A DNA stretch of 53,368 nucleotides from an uncultured Mucilaginibacter sp. GTDB taxonomy: Bacteria > Bacteroidota > Bacteroidia > Sphingobacteriales > Sphingobacteriaceae. A program made the translations under genes and the position numbers. Under the pieces are notes generated by a model. It ran no database searches. It saw only the letters and a program-made list of their open reading frames with translations, and was not told the origin of the DNA. The stretch covers positions 1-53,368 of the forward strand of contig CAIPDP010000183.1 of NCBI GenBank assembly GCA_903863845.1, written 5' to 3'. Each line of letters starts with the position of its first letter. Position 1 is the first letter of the stretch. Positions 41,399 to 49,776 of the stretch are shown here, one piece after another.

Positions 41399-42652
41399 TT
41401 AATCTTCGTACTTCTTAAATATCACGGAAGCGTTATGGCCGCCAAAACCAAAGCCATTGCTTTGAGCCACCCTAACTACTCGTTTTTGCGCTTTATTGAA
41501 CGTAAAATTAATTTTAGGATCAAAAGCCGGATCGTCAGTAAAGTGATTGATGGTTGGTGGGATGATGTCATTTTTGATAGCCAAAATAGCAGCTATTGCT
41601 TCCACTGCACCGGCTGCACCGAGCAAATGGCCCGTCATCGATTTAGTAGAACTGATATTGATTCGGTAAACGTCATCACCGAAGGTATCCCGAATTGCTT
41701 TAACTTCCTGGGGATCGCCAATTGGGGTCGATGTCCCGTGAACATTTACGTAATCGATCTCAGCTGTAGTGATCCCGGCATCCTCGAGGGCAGCCCGCAT
41801 AACAAGCGCGGCACCAAGACCTTCAGGATGAGGGGCAGTCATATGGTAAGCATCGGCACTCATACCTCCGCCTATCATTTCGGCATAAATTTTCGCGCCG
41901 CGTGCTTTGGCATGTTCCAGTTCTTCAAGAATGATCGTACCCGCACCTTCACCAGCAACAAAACCATCGCGATCAAGGTCGAATGGGCGCGAAGCTGTAG
42001 CCGGGTCGTCATTACGGGTTGACAAGGCATGCATAGCATTAAAGCCACCGATACCTGCCTCGTTAATGATCGCTTCCGAACCACCTGTAATAAACATGTT
42101 TGCTTTACCCAAACGAATGTAATTAAAGGAATCGATCAGCGAATTATTGGAAGATGCGCAGGCAGAAACGGTTGTAAAATTCGGACCGCGCAAACCGTAT
42201 TTGATCGAAATATGCCCGGGGGCTATATCTGCGATCATTTTAGGAATGAAGAATGGATTAAAACGAGGGGTACCATCGCCTTTGGCGAAAGCCGTTACCT
42301 CATCAAGGAAGGTTTTTAAACCACCAATACCCGAACCCCAGATTACGCCGATACGATTAACGTCGAGCTTGCTAAAATCAAGCCCGGCGTCTTTTACCGC
42401 TTCCTCTGTCGAAAATAAAGCATATTGAACAAACGGATCCAACTTTCGGGCATCTTTTCGTCCCAAAAAGGCATCAGCATCAAAATTCTTTACCTCGCAG
42501 GCAAATTTGGTTTTGAAGTTTGTGGTATCAAAACTTTTGATCAGGGCAGCGCCACTCACTCCATTGATCAGGCCCTCCCAATATTCGGGGATGCTGTTTC
42601 CAATAGGAGTAAGTGCCCCAAGCCCGGTTACAACAACTCTTTTAAACTCCAT
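41399..42652 (-). CDS. fabF: 3-oxoacyl-ACP synthase II
   Basis: 417-aa condensing enzyme of type II fatty-acid synthesis. Catalytic Cys165 in TVSACASSN, His in NVHGTSTPIGD and His in STKSMTGHLLGAAGAVEA are all present; the C-terminus NGFGFGGHNASVIF is typical. Lies 19 nt downstream of acpP, its substrate carrier. Confidence 0.97.
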   Translation of the reverse strand: MEFKRVVVTGLGALTPIGNSIPEYWEGLINGVSGAALIKSFDTTNFKTKFACEVKNFDADAFLGRKDARKLDPFVQYALFSTEEAVKDAGLDFSKLDVNRIGVIWGSGIGGLKTFLDEVTAFAKGDGTPRFNPFFIPKMIADIAPGHISIKYGLRGPNFTTVSACASSNNSLIDSFNYIRLGKANMFITGGSEAIINEAGIGGFNAMHALSTRNDDPATASRPFDLDRDGFVAGEGAGTIILEELEHAKARGAKIYAEMIGGGMSADAYHMTAPHPEGLGAALVMRAALEDAGITTAEIDYVNVHGTSTPIGDPQEVKAIRDTFGDDVYRINISSTKSMTGHLLGAAGAVEAIAAILAIKNDIIPPTINHFTDDPAFDPKINFTFNKAQKRVVRVAQSNGFGFGGHNASVIFKKYED

Positions 42653-42671
42653 TTAATAAAGATGGGGGAGC

Positions 42672-42908
42672 TTATTTAACGTTTTTTTCAAGGTAAGCAA
42701 TTGCCTGGCCTACAGTACCGATAGTTTCTGCCTGATCGTCAGGTATAGCCACGTTAAATTCTTTTTCAAACTCCATGATTAATTCCACGGTGTCCAACGA
42801 GTCTGCACCAAGATCATTGGTGAAGCTAGCCTCAGGTGTTACTTCACTTTCGTCAACACCCAATTTTTCTACGATAATAGCTTTTACTCTTGAAGCGATA
42901 TCAGACAT
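42672..42908 (-). CDS. acpP: Acyl carrier protein
   Basis: 78-aa acidic four-helix protein. Ser37 in [11 protein letters not shown] takes the phosphopantetheine arm. Standard length; first gene of acpP-fabF-rnc. Confidence 0.98.
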   Translation of the reverse strand: MSDIASRVKAIIVEKLGVDESEVTPEASFTNDLGADSLDTVELIMEFEKEFNVAIPDDQAETIGTVGQAIAYLEKNVK

Positions 42909-42944
42909 ACTTTTGATGGTTTAATGATTAATAAAATTTCTGTG

Positions 42945-42975
42945 CAAAGAAAGATAAATTCTATCAAATATCAAA
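42945..42975 (-). promoter_or_regulatory. Candidate acpP promoter
   Basis: Minus-strand TTTG (42975-42972), 19 nt of AT-rich spacer and TTTCTTTG (42952-42945): one mismatch to TAnnTTTG. It is 37 nt before the acpP ATG. Confidence 0.4.
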
Positions 42976-43030
42976 TCTAAAAACTTTTGTATTACAACTA
43001 ACAATATTTTATTCCCGGAGAATAGATTCG

Positions 43031-43038
43031 TATTTTTG
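43031..43038 (+). promoter_or_regulatory. Promoter -7 element of IPExxxVDY gene
   Basis: TATTTTTG matches TAnnTTTG, 14 nt before the GTG at 43053. No -33 TTTG at proper spacing. Confidence 0.45.
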
Positions 43039-43052
43039 ACGCGGTAAAATTA

Positions 43053-43478
43053 GTGATTTTGAACAGGAAAACATTAAAGTTTGAGATCGATCTCGATTTT
43101 GTACTTATCGCTATAACTACCTCCCTGCGCGATTATCGCACTTGCCATTATATCAACAAACTTCTGAATTTTAATTTTACTAAAAGTGCCGATCTTGAGT
43201 TGGATCTGTTGAACGCCCATGGACCGGTTTACTTTTCGATTTATGAGTACCATTGGGAGGCAAGTGAGACAGATTTTTATTTTATCGCAAACAAAGGATC
43301 AGATGGCTACCTTGTACCCGAAATGCGCAAAGTGGATTATTTTATCCTGATCAAAAATTATATTACCGATATTGAGTTGGAAAAAATGCTTGCCGACCTC
43401 AATAAGATCCAGGAAATAGTGGCGGCTGTAAAGATTGATCCAAAAAAAATTAAATCACGGGAAAATCTGTTATTTTAG
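43053..43478 (+). CDS. IPExxxVDY family protein
   Basis: 141 aa. The family-naming motif appears as LVPEMRKVDYF (Val for Ile) near residue 92, and FEIDLDFVLIAITTSLRDY is the conserved N-terminal strand-helix. The family is restricted to Bacteroidota and its function is unknown; its gene regularly lies between acpP-fabF-rnc and pyk, as here. Start is GTG at 43053 or TTG at 43059; no ATG is available. Confidence 0.88.
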   Translation: MILNRKTLKFEIDLDFVLIAITTSLRDYRTCHYINKLLNFNFTKSADLELDLLNAHGPVYFSIYEYHWEASETDFYFIANKGSDGYLVPEMRKVDYFILIKNYITDIELEKMLADLNKIQEIVAAVKIDPKKIKSRENLLF

Positions 43479-43551
43479 CCCCGAAATTTAGAAGTGTATT
43501 TGTAACACTATTTTGCTGCTTTTAAATAGAGCCTTTTTTAACCTATTATAT

Positions 43552-44988
43552 ATGAAATTATCTTACAACCGTACCAAAATTGTTGCAACAATGGGGCCGG
43601 CATCAACCAACAAGGACGTTTTATGGTCCATGATTAAGGCTGGAGTGAACGTTTGCCGGCTTAATTTTTCGCATGGCAAACCAGAGGACCATCAGAAAAC
43701 GATAGATACAATTCGCGAGATCAACGAACAATATAAAGTGAACGTGGGTATCCTGGCCGATCTGCAGGGCCCGAAGATCCGCATAGGCCTGGTAAAAGAT
43801 GGCGGAATTCACCTGATAAACGGTAAGTGTATCAATATTACTACCCATGAGTGTATTGGCGATGACAATAACATTTACATTACCTACGACACTTTTCCGC
43901 AAGATGTGCAGGCTGATGAAGTTATTTTACTGGATGACGGTAAGATTCAGATGCGTGTAATTGAAACTAATAGAATAGATACAGTTGTTTGCGAGGTTGT
44001 TCACGGCGGTATTTTAACTTCACGCAAGGGCGTTAACCTGCCAAATACCAAGGTATCGATACCAAGTTTGACCGAAGAAGATCTGATAAATCTGCAATTT
44101 GCGCTAAAAAACGATGTAGAATGGATCGGCCTTTCATTTGTTCGTAATACAGAAGATATTGTTGACCTGAAGCGTATTATCGCTGAAAGCAAGAAAAATG
44201 CCCGTGTAATTGCAAAAATAGAAAAACCAGAAGCGATAGATAATATCGACGGTATTATAGCAGCTACCGATGGAGTAATGGTTGCGCGTGGTGACCTGGG
44301 TGTTGAAATGCCTTTAGAAGAAGTGCCATTACTACAAAAAATGATCGTTCGTAAATGCCGCGCGGCTTCAAAACCGGTTATTGTGGCTACACAAATGCTC
44401 GAATCCATGATCACAACACCGCGTCCTACCCGCGCAGAAGTGAACGACGTTGCCAACTCAGTACTTGATGGTGCTGATGCAGTGATGCTGAGCGGCGAAA
44501 CTTCTGTTGGCGAATTTCCTTTGATCGTTATTGAAACAATGGCCAAGATCGTCAAGAATGTGGAGGAACTGGGTTATCCGTTCAATACCACCCTGGAGCC
44601 CGAGTTCCCTGCCGACCCGGCTAACTACCTGAGCGACGCCTTATGTGGTTCGGCTGTTTACCTGGCCGAGCATACCAATGCAGTTGGTATCGTGTCGATG
44701 ACAGTTTCAGGTTATACTGCTTTTGAAATTTCAAGCCACCGTCCTAAGGCCGGTACTTTCATCTTTACATCTAACAAAAACCTGTTAAACGCTTTAAGCC
44801 TGGTTTGGGGCGTACGTGCTTTTTATTATGATAAGCTTGAAAGCACCGATCAAACTATTGCCGATGTTAATAATATTTTAAAGGAGAAAAACCTGATAGA
44901 AGTAGGCGAAGTAGTGATCAACACTGCCTCGGTGCCTATTACTAAAAAGGGCAAAACCAATATGCTGAAGGTTTCAGTTGTAGAATAA
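43552..44988 (+). CDS. pyk: Pyruvate kinase
   Basis: 478-aa glycolytic enzyme making pyruvate and ATP. Hallmarks are KIVATMGPAS, CRLNFSHGKPEDH, LADLQGPKIRIG, the catalytic region IIAKIEKPEAIDNID-like (VIAKIEKPEAIDN), DGVMVARGDLGVEMP and VATQMLESMI with PTRAEVNDVANSVLDGADAVMLSGE. ATG at 43552 opens MKLSYNRTKIVAT; an in-frame TTG at 43513 lies in a T-rich promoter-like stretch. A strong terminator follows. Confidence 0.97.
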   Translation: MKLSYNRTKIVATMGPASTNKDVLWSMIKAGVNVCRLNFSHGKPEDHQKTIDTIREINEQYKVNVGILADLQGPKIRIGLVKDGGIHLINGKCINITTHECIGDDNNIYITYDTFPQDVQADEVILLDDGKIQMRVIETNRIDTVVCEVVHGGILTSRKGVNLPNTKVSIPSLTEEDLINLQFALKNDVEWIGLSFVRNTEDIVDLKRIIAESKKNARVIAKIEKPEAIDNIDGIIAATDGVMVARGDLGVEMPLEEVPLLQKMIVRKCRAASKPVIVATQMLESMITTPRPTRAEVNDVANSVLDGADAVMLSGETSVGEFPLIVIETMAKIVKNVEELGYPFNTTLEPEFPADPANYLSDALCGSAVYLAEHTNAVGIVSMTVSGYTAFEISSHRPKAGTFIFTSNKNLLNALSLVWGVRAFYYDKLESTDQTIADVNNILKEKNLIEVGEVVINTASVPITKKGKTNMLKVSVVE

Positions 44989-44990
44989 TT

Positions 44991-45022
44991 GGTTGGAAGG
45001 TTGAAAGGTTGGAACGTTGGTT
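44991..45022. repeat. GGTTGGAA octamer array
   Basis: Four 8-bp units directly after the pyk stop: GGTTGGAA, GGTTGAAA, GGTTGGAA, CGTTGGTT. The same word family occurs in the yicC-gmk spacer. Confidence 0.85.
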
Positions 45023-45038
45023 CCATGAATGACAAATT

Positions 45039-45078
45039 AAAAGGCCGTCTCATAAGTTAATTATGGGGCGGTTTTTTT
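45039..45078 (+). terminator. Rho-independent terminator of pyk
   Basis: CCGTCTCATAA (45045-45055) and TTATGGGGCGG (45061-45071) form an 11-bp stem with two G-U pairs and a GTTAA loop; seven T residues follow and A residues precede, so the stem can extend. Confidence 0.9.
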
Positions 45079-45770
45079 ATTTGTGTACGATTTCGACGAA
45101 GGTGTGGAGGAAAAATGTCATCATACCGTTTCGGATCGTTGTTTTTATAACCTGGGTTAAAAAACCCCATAAGGGCCCTTTTTATCAGGCTTTCCACTTT
45201 CTAAGGTTATGCGCTATTGATAACTACCCCCTGTTGCTCCGGATTTTCAATCCGCAACCTCAACAAACCAAGGATTTTTAATCCCCGAAAATTGCCAAGG
45301 TATTTCAAATCGCAATCAAATAAATGTAACAAATCGGGCCATATTAGCGCCAGAAAGGGGGGCAGAAAACCTAAACTACAAACATTTGTAGTTGCGGTTC
45401 CTTTCGGCTACCACTATATTTACTAAGCTTCTGATTAATAATTATCATTAGTAAATAGAAGTAAGCGCTGTAATTAGCGGGCCAAACCTAAACTTTTATT
45501 ATCTGACAACCACAGTTCCTGGTATCCATCAAACTGCTCAGTTGTGAAAATAATTTTCACGAACAATGTTGTAGCTGATAATAAAAAATCAAATAGAAGG
45601 ATTGCTATAGGGCCTATACATTCAAAATATTTTTTATCAAAGCAGTTGTTTGAATTTTGATTGCACTTTAATTGGTTTAAAATGACGTGAAAGCGCGTTG
45701 GAAAATAATTTTTACAAGCCAATATAAGACCTAAAATATTTGCTTTACCTAAACCTAATCAACCTAAAAC
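45079..45770. other. Gene-poor spacer before the RHS cassette
   Basis: About 690 bp without a convincing gene. Short frames on both strands lack motifs and good starts. Small hairpins occur, for example CGGATT-TTC-AATCCG near 45239 and CTACAAA-CA-TTTGTAG near 45377. It may be decayed DNA or hold regulatory RNA; nothing more can be supported. Confidence 0.5.
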
Positions 45771-45911
45771 ATGAGTATCCATTCATCTCAGCAGAAAATT
45801 CCACCATTTTTTGCAACGATCATTAAAAATTCTTCCAGACCTGTAATTGTAATGCTGCATCAGAGAAATATTTTAATTCTACTATTTCTTTTTATTGCCG
45901 GCCAGGCCTAA
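45771..45911 (+). CDS. 46-codon ORF ending in a signal-peptide-like segment
   Basis: ATG at 45771 opens a 46-codon frame whose last 19 residues, MLHQRNILILLFLFIAGQA, look exactly like a Bacteroidota signal peptide, but the frame stops where cleavage would occur. It lies 52 nt before the ATG of the first RHS gene. It could be a leader peptide, a small membrane peptide, or the remnant of an exported gene whose body was lost. Treat as tentative. Confidence 0.35.
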   Translation: MSIHSSQQKIPPFFATIIKNSSRPVIVMLHQRNILILLFLFIAGQA

Positions 45912-45963
45912 AACGTTTAACCTTAACCTTAATCATAAACCAGAGTTTATAAACCCCGCTAAA

Positions 45964-48900
45964 ATGAAACCCAAAAGTATTTTGTTAAAATTAGTGCTAT
46001 TCAGCAGCAGTTTTTTTTGTAATCATCTGTTGGCGCAGTCAGGCACCCAGAATTACTTTATGCCAACTATTTTCCCAAATGCACCAAATACAGCAGCATT
46101 TAGCAAGTATGGGAACTATGAGGTGAGTTTATTTACTGGAGTGCCTGATATTTCTGTCCCGATTTATACCATTGAAGCCGGTGATCTTAAGATGCCTATC
46201 ACGCTTTCATATCACGCTTCAGGTATTAAAGTGTCGGATGTCGCCAGTTGGGCAGGACTAGGATGGTCCATAAATACCGGGGGTAGTATTATAAGAAGTA
46301 TAGTAGGAATGCCGGATGAAACCGGTTATCTGACAGGAGAACTGCCCAATCACAACCTGAATCCACAAGTAAACGCTGATTTGGATGAATTATATAATAT
46401 TGTGGGACAAGGTACTGATGTCCGTCCGGATATATTCTCGTATAACATTCCGGGGCATAGTGGTAAATTCTTCTTTAATGGGACTAATAATTATCAAGTT
46501 CAGAAAATCCCCTTCTCACCTATAAGTATCCAAAAGAGCATTAATATCAATAATAAAAATGCGCTTTCCTTTACTATTAAAGATGAACACGGAACTACTT
46601 TTCTGCTCGGTCAGAATTATGTCGAAACTACGGGTGTTTCCGGCGGTGGGGCTATAAGTAATTACACTGCTACAAGTGCCTGGATGCTGGAGAATATGAT
46701 CTCATCAAGTAAAAGGGATACTATTAGACTGAGTTATTCTTCAGTAGCAATTAATCAGCCCGATGCGTTAAATGAAACTTGCAGAATTACTGATAGACCA
46801 GTTTCGTTAAATCCCTTTTGTAACATTATTAATATCGGCTCACCGGTATATGTTGTAGTTAATAATAGCCCGGGCATTACTGAGCAACAGCTAAAAACGA
46901 TCTATTTTAAAAATGGTCGTATAGATTTTGACTTGAATACCACACCAAGAGCAGATATTGGGGGTGGTTCGGTTTATGGGGGAACAAATTATTATTCTAT
47001 TGGCCAGATAAGAATATCAATATATAATTATGCCAGAAAAACTTTTGAAGTTCAAAAAACGATCAAATTTTACCAATCTTATTTCGGATCGCCCTCTCAA
47101 TTTGGTACAACTGGTGTTGGTAATCTTCGTTTAAGATTAGATTCTATTCAAATTCTTGACAAGGCCGCTAGTATTATACAACACTATGGGTTTCGGTATA
47201 ATCGAATTCCTTTACCCAATTACACCTCGCTTTCAAGAGATTTTTGGGGCTATTACAATCACAAACAAGATGGTTATAATGCGAATGGTAGCCCCGGTGC
47301 AACATTAATACCTCAAATGATCGTCGATGATGAGCCAGGAACCGGGACTTATACTCCTCCACTTCCGACAATTACAATTGGTAGCACAATAGCTAATAGC
47401 CGCGCTGTCGACACTAATTTCATGCAAGCCTGCATGCTTGACACCATATATTACCCAACCGGAGGGTATTCAACGTTTTCGTATCAAACCAACCGATATG
47501 TTGATATCAGTGGGAACACCCAATTTGTAGGTGGACTGCGGGTTGCTTCAATAAACAGTTATGATGGTATTAATCCGACACCGATAATCAAAACATATCA
47601 ATACGGGTCTGGACAACCGACATTTGTAACTAGTACCGTTGAACCTTCAAGTGGGTTTTATACTGGTTCGGTTACTTATAGAACATGGATATGTGCCGAC
47701 AGCGCCTGTTTCGCTAAAGTTAGATGCGCAGAAATACGATTGAGGACGTTTTATGCACAGTCTACTGCATCCATAGATCCTTTTAACGATTCGTTCGTTG
47801 GTTATCCGTCTGTTACAGAGTTCTATGGCACCCCAGCGAGCAACACTGGCAAGACAAGTTACAGTTACAGTTTTGCAAGTGATAATATTCAGATGGCATC
47901 CAGCAGCGGTAATATGATCTATTTAAGCAATTCTTTTCAAAGAGGATTGCTACTAAGTAAGGCGGAATATCTACGGCAGTCAAATGGAAGTTACCAAATC
48001 TTAAAATCAGAATCTAATGCATATTCTTTTACGAATTCTGGTTTTACTCCCACTGTATACCACAGTGTTGGATTAGCTGTAGGGCAAACTATTATTAATA
48101 CAGGTGCTGTCGTTCGAGCTTATCATGGCCAGGTGGGCCCCGACGATTCTCAGGGAACATTTCTTTTTGGCACCTACGATATACAAACTGGAAGTAACTA
48201 CCTGGTTAGCAGTACCTCCAAAATTTATGATACCCAAAATGGTTCATTGTATTCCAGTTCGACAGTCAATTATATTTACGGTGATACAACTCATTGGCAG
48301 GTAGCCAAAATTTCACATGTAGATAGCAAAGGTAACACCCATGTAACAGTTAATAAATATCCTTTTGACTATCTCAGCGGCAGCACGACTCATAATGCTT
48401 TGCTTGATACGATGATTAATCATAATATGATCAGCGAAATCGTCGAAAAATGGGACAGCGTAAAAGATGTGGCCGCCTCAACTAATTTCATCAGTGGGGC
48501 CCAGTTTAACACTTATCAAACAGGTTCCCTGCCGGGTTCAATTGTTCCGTGGAAGATCAGTACGCTAGCTGTAAGCAGCCCGATCACCAACTTTACACCC
48601 GCGTACGTGAATACGAGTACAGGTGCCTTAACTGCAGACTCCCGGTACGTTCAAAGGATCAGTTTTGACGCCTATGATTCTCAAAACAATATTGCGCAGT
48701 ATACGCCCCGGAACGCAACAACGTCAGTCATATTGTGGGACTATTTAAAGGAAAACCCAATTGCCCAGATAAAGAACATACCAGGTGGAGCAACAAGTGT
48801 AGCTTATACCAGTTTTGAAGCAGATGGTAAAGGAAACTGGACTTTCAGCGGAACCCCGAAAAGTGATTTAACCGCACCGACGGGTAAAATGGTATATCCT

Positions 48901-49773
48901 TTGAGTTCGGGCAGTATATCCTATTACTACTCGCCATTAACATCTTATGTGCTATCCTACTGGAGTAATAACGGTGCAGCAACAGTGACGCTTAACAGTA
49001 CTACGATTAGCGGCAATAATCTTTCAACTTCGGGTAACTGGACCTATTATGAACATATCGTGCCGGCAACAGCAGGAACGATCACGATATCGGGCAGTAC
49101 TTCTATTGACGAACTCCGGCTATACCCTGTTAACGCCCAAATGACCACCTATGCCTACGAGCCCGAAGGGCTGATGACGATGGCCGATACCAAAGGTGGT
49201 ATTAACCATTTTGAGTATGATTACTTTGCACGGCTCAAGAATATCAAAGACTTCTATGGTAATATCGTTAATAATTACGGCTATCATACTTATGACCAAA
49301 CCATCGGCAATCAGGCATACAGCAGCAGTTTTACCCGTAATAACTGCCCAACGGGTACTACGCCGGGAAGCTTAACTTATACAGTGCCGGCAAATAAGTA
49401 TTATTCATCTACGCTGGCTTCGGCCAATGCGGAAGCCAGCTATGACCTGAATACCAACGGCCAGGCCAAAGCCAACCAGAATTGCGGCTGCCCGGTTACT
49501 ACTACAAGTTTTACGCTAAGCAACTCAACTGGTATAAATGGCTTCCAGGTCACGTTTAGCGGCATTGGCTCGCCTTATAGCTTTCCTGCCTCAGGTAGCA
49601 CAGTGATACAGATACCAGTTGGCGCCTATGCTACAATCAAGGCGGGTCCTTTTGGTTCAGCGACTCATACCTTCTCACTAACTGGTCAAAGCTCCCAGCC
49701 CAACGTACATTATGCAACATTTAACAATGTAACGGTAACCTCAGGTTCAAACTTAACCTTATCAATTCAGTAG
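45964..49773 (+). CDS. Exported RHS-associated protein with DUF5977-like tail (cassette gene A)
   Basis: 1269 aa. Signal peptide ends NHLLAQ. The N-terminal region, NYEVSLFTGVPDISVPIYTI and LSYHASGIKVSDVASWAGLGW, is the opening found in large Bacteroidota RHS-type proteins and is faintly like the SpvB start of Tc toxin TcB. A long beta-rich body follows, then YD-type repeats near 1065-1100 (MADTKGGINHFEYDYFARL), then a DUF5977-like block about 1124-1174 (CPTGTTPGSLTYTVPANKYYS, NGQAKANQNCGC) and a beta domain to the end. ATG at 45964 gives the signal peptide. Gene B begins three bases after its stop. Base composition shifts from low to higher GC along the gene. Likely half of an extracellular RHS shell (inference). 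Confidence 0.85.
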   Translation: MKPKSILLKLVLFSSSFFCNHLLAQSGTQNYFMPTIFPNAPNTAAFSKYGNYEVSLFTGVPDISVPIYTIEAGDLKMPITLSYHASGIKVSDVASWAGLGWSINTGGSIIRSIVGMPDETGYLTGELPNHNLNPQVNADLDELYNIVGQGTDVRPDIFSYNIPGHSGKFFFNGTNNYQVQKIPFSPISIQKSININNKNALSFTIKDEHGTTFLLGQNYVETTGVSGGGAISNYTATSAWMLENMISSSKRDTIRLSYSSVAINQPDALNETCRITDRPVSLNPFCNIINIGSPVYVVVNNSPGITEQQLKTIYFKNGRIDFDLNTTPRADIGGGSVYGGTNYYSIGQIRISIYNYARKTFEVQKTIKFYQSYFGSPSQFGTTGVGNLRLRLDSIQILDKAASIIQHYGFRYNRIPLPNYTSLSRDFWGYYNHKQDGYNANGSPGATLIPQMIVDDEPGTGTYTPPLPTITIGSTIANSRAVDTNFMQACMLDTIYYPTGGYSTFSYQTNRYVDISGNTQFVGGLRVASINSYDGINPTPIIKTYQYGSGQPTFVTSTVEPSSGFYTGSVTYRTWICADSACFAKVRCAEIRLRTFYAQSTASIDPFNDSFVGYPSVTEFYGTPASNTGKTSYSYSFASDNIQMASSSGNMIYLSNSFQRGLLLSKAEYLRQSNGSYQILKSESNAYSFTNSGFTPTVYHSVGLAVGQTIINTGAVVRAYHGQVGPDDSQGTFLFGTYDIQTGSNYLVSSTSKIYDTQNGSLYSSSTVNYIYGDTTHWQVAKISHVDSKGNTHVTVNKYPFDYLSGSTTHNALLDTMINHNMISEIVEKWDSVKDVAASTNFISGAQFNTYQTGSLPGSIVPWKISTLAVSSPITNFTPAYVNTSTGALTADSRYVQRISFDAYDSQNNIAQYTPRNATTSVILWDYLKENPIAQIKNIPGGATSVAYTSFEADGKGNWTFSGTPKSDLTAPTGKMVYPLSSGSISYYYSPLTSYVLSYWSNNGAATVTLNSTTISGNNLSTSGNWTYYEHIVPATAGTITISGSTSIDELRLYPVNAQMTTYAYEPEGLMTMADTKGGINHFEYDYFARLKNIKDFYGNIVNNYGYHTYDQTIGNQAYSSSFTRNNCPTGTTPGSLTYTVPANKYYSSTLASANAEASYDLNTNGQAKANQNCGCPVTTTSFTLSNSTGINGFQVTFSGIGSPYSFPASGSTVIQIPVGAYATIKAGPFGSATHTFSLTGQSSQPNVHYATFNNVTVTSGSNLTLSIQ

Positions 49774-49776
49774 GCC

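Noticed and set aside
45170..45245. Possible second copy of the 29-kb dispersed element (AGGCTTTCCAC words)
   Set aside because: Only one short block matches; the GGCGTTCCC and TTAACGC ends are missing.
45063..45281. 72-codon plus-strand frame beginning in the pyk terminator
   Set aside because: Its start lies inside the terminator stem, and the translation has no recognisable features.
45474..45722. 82-codon minus-strand frame in the pyk-RHS spacer
   Set aside because: Starts only at TTG, no motif or signal peptide, and odd composition; not better than chance in an AT-rich spacer.
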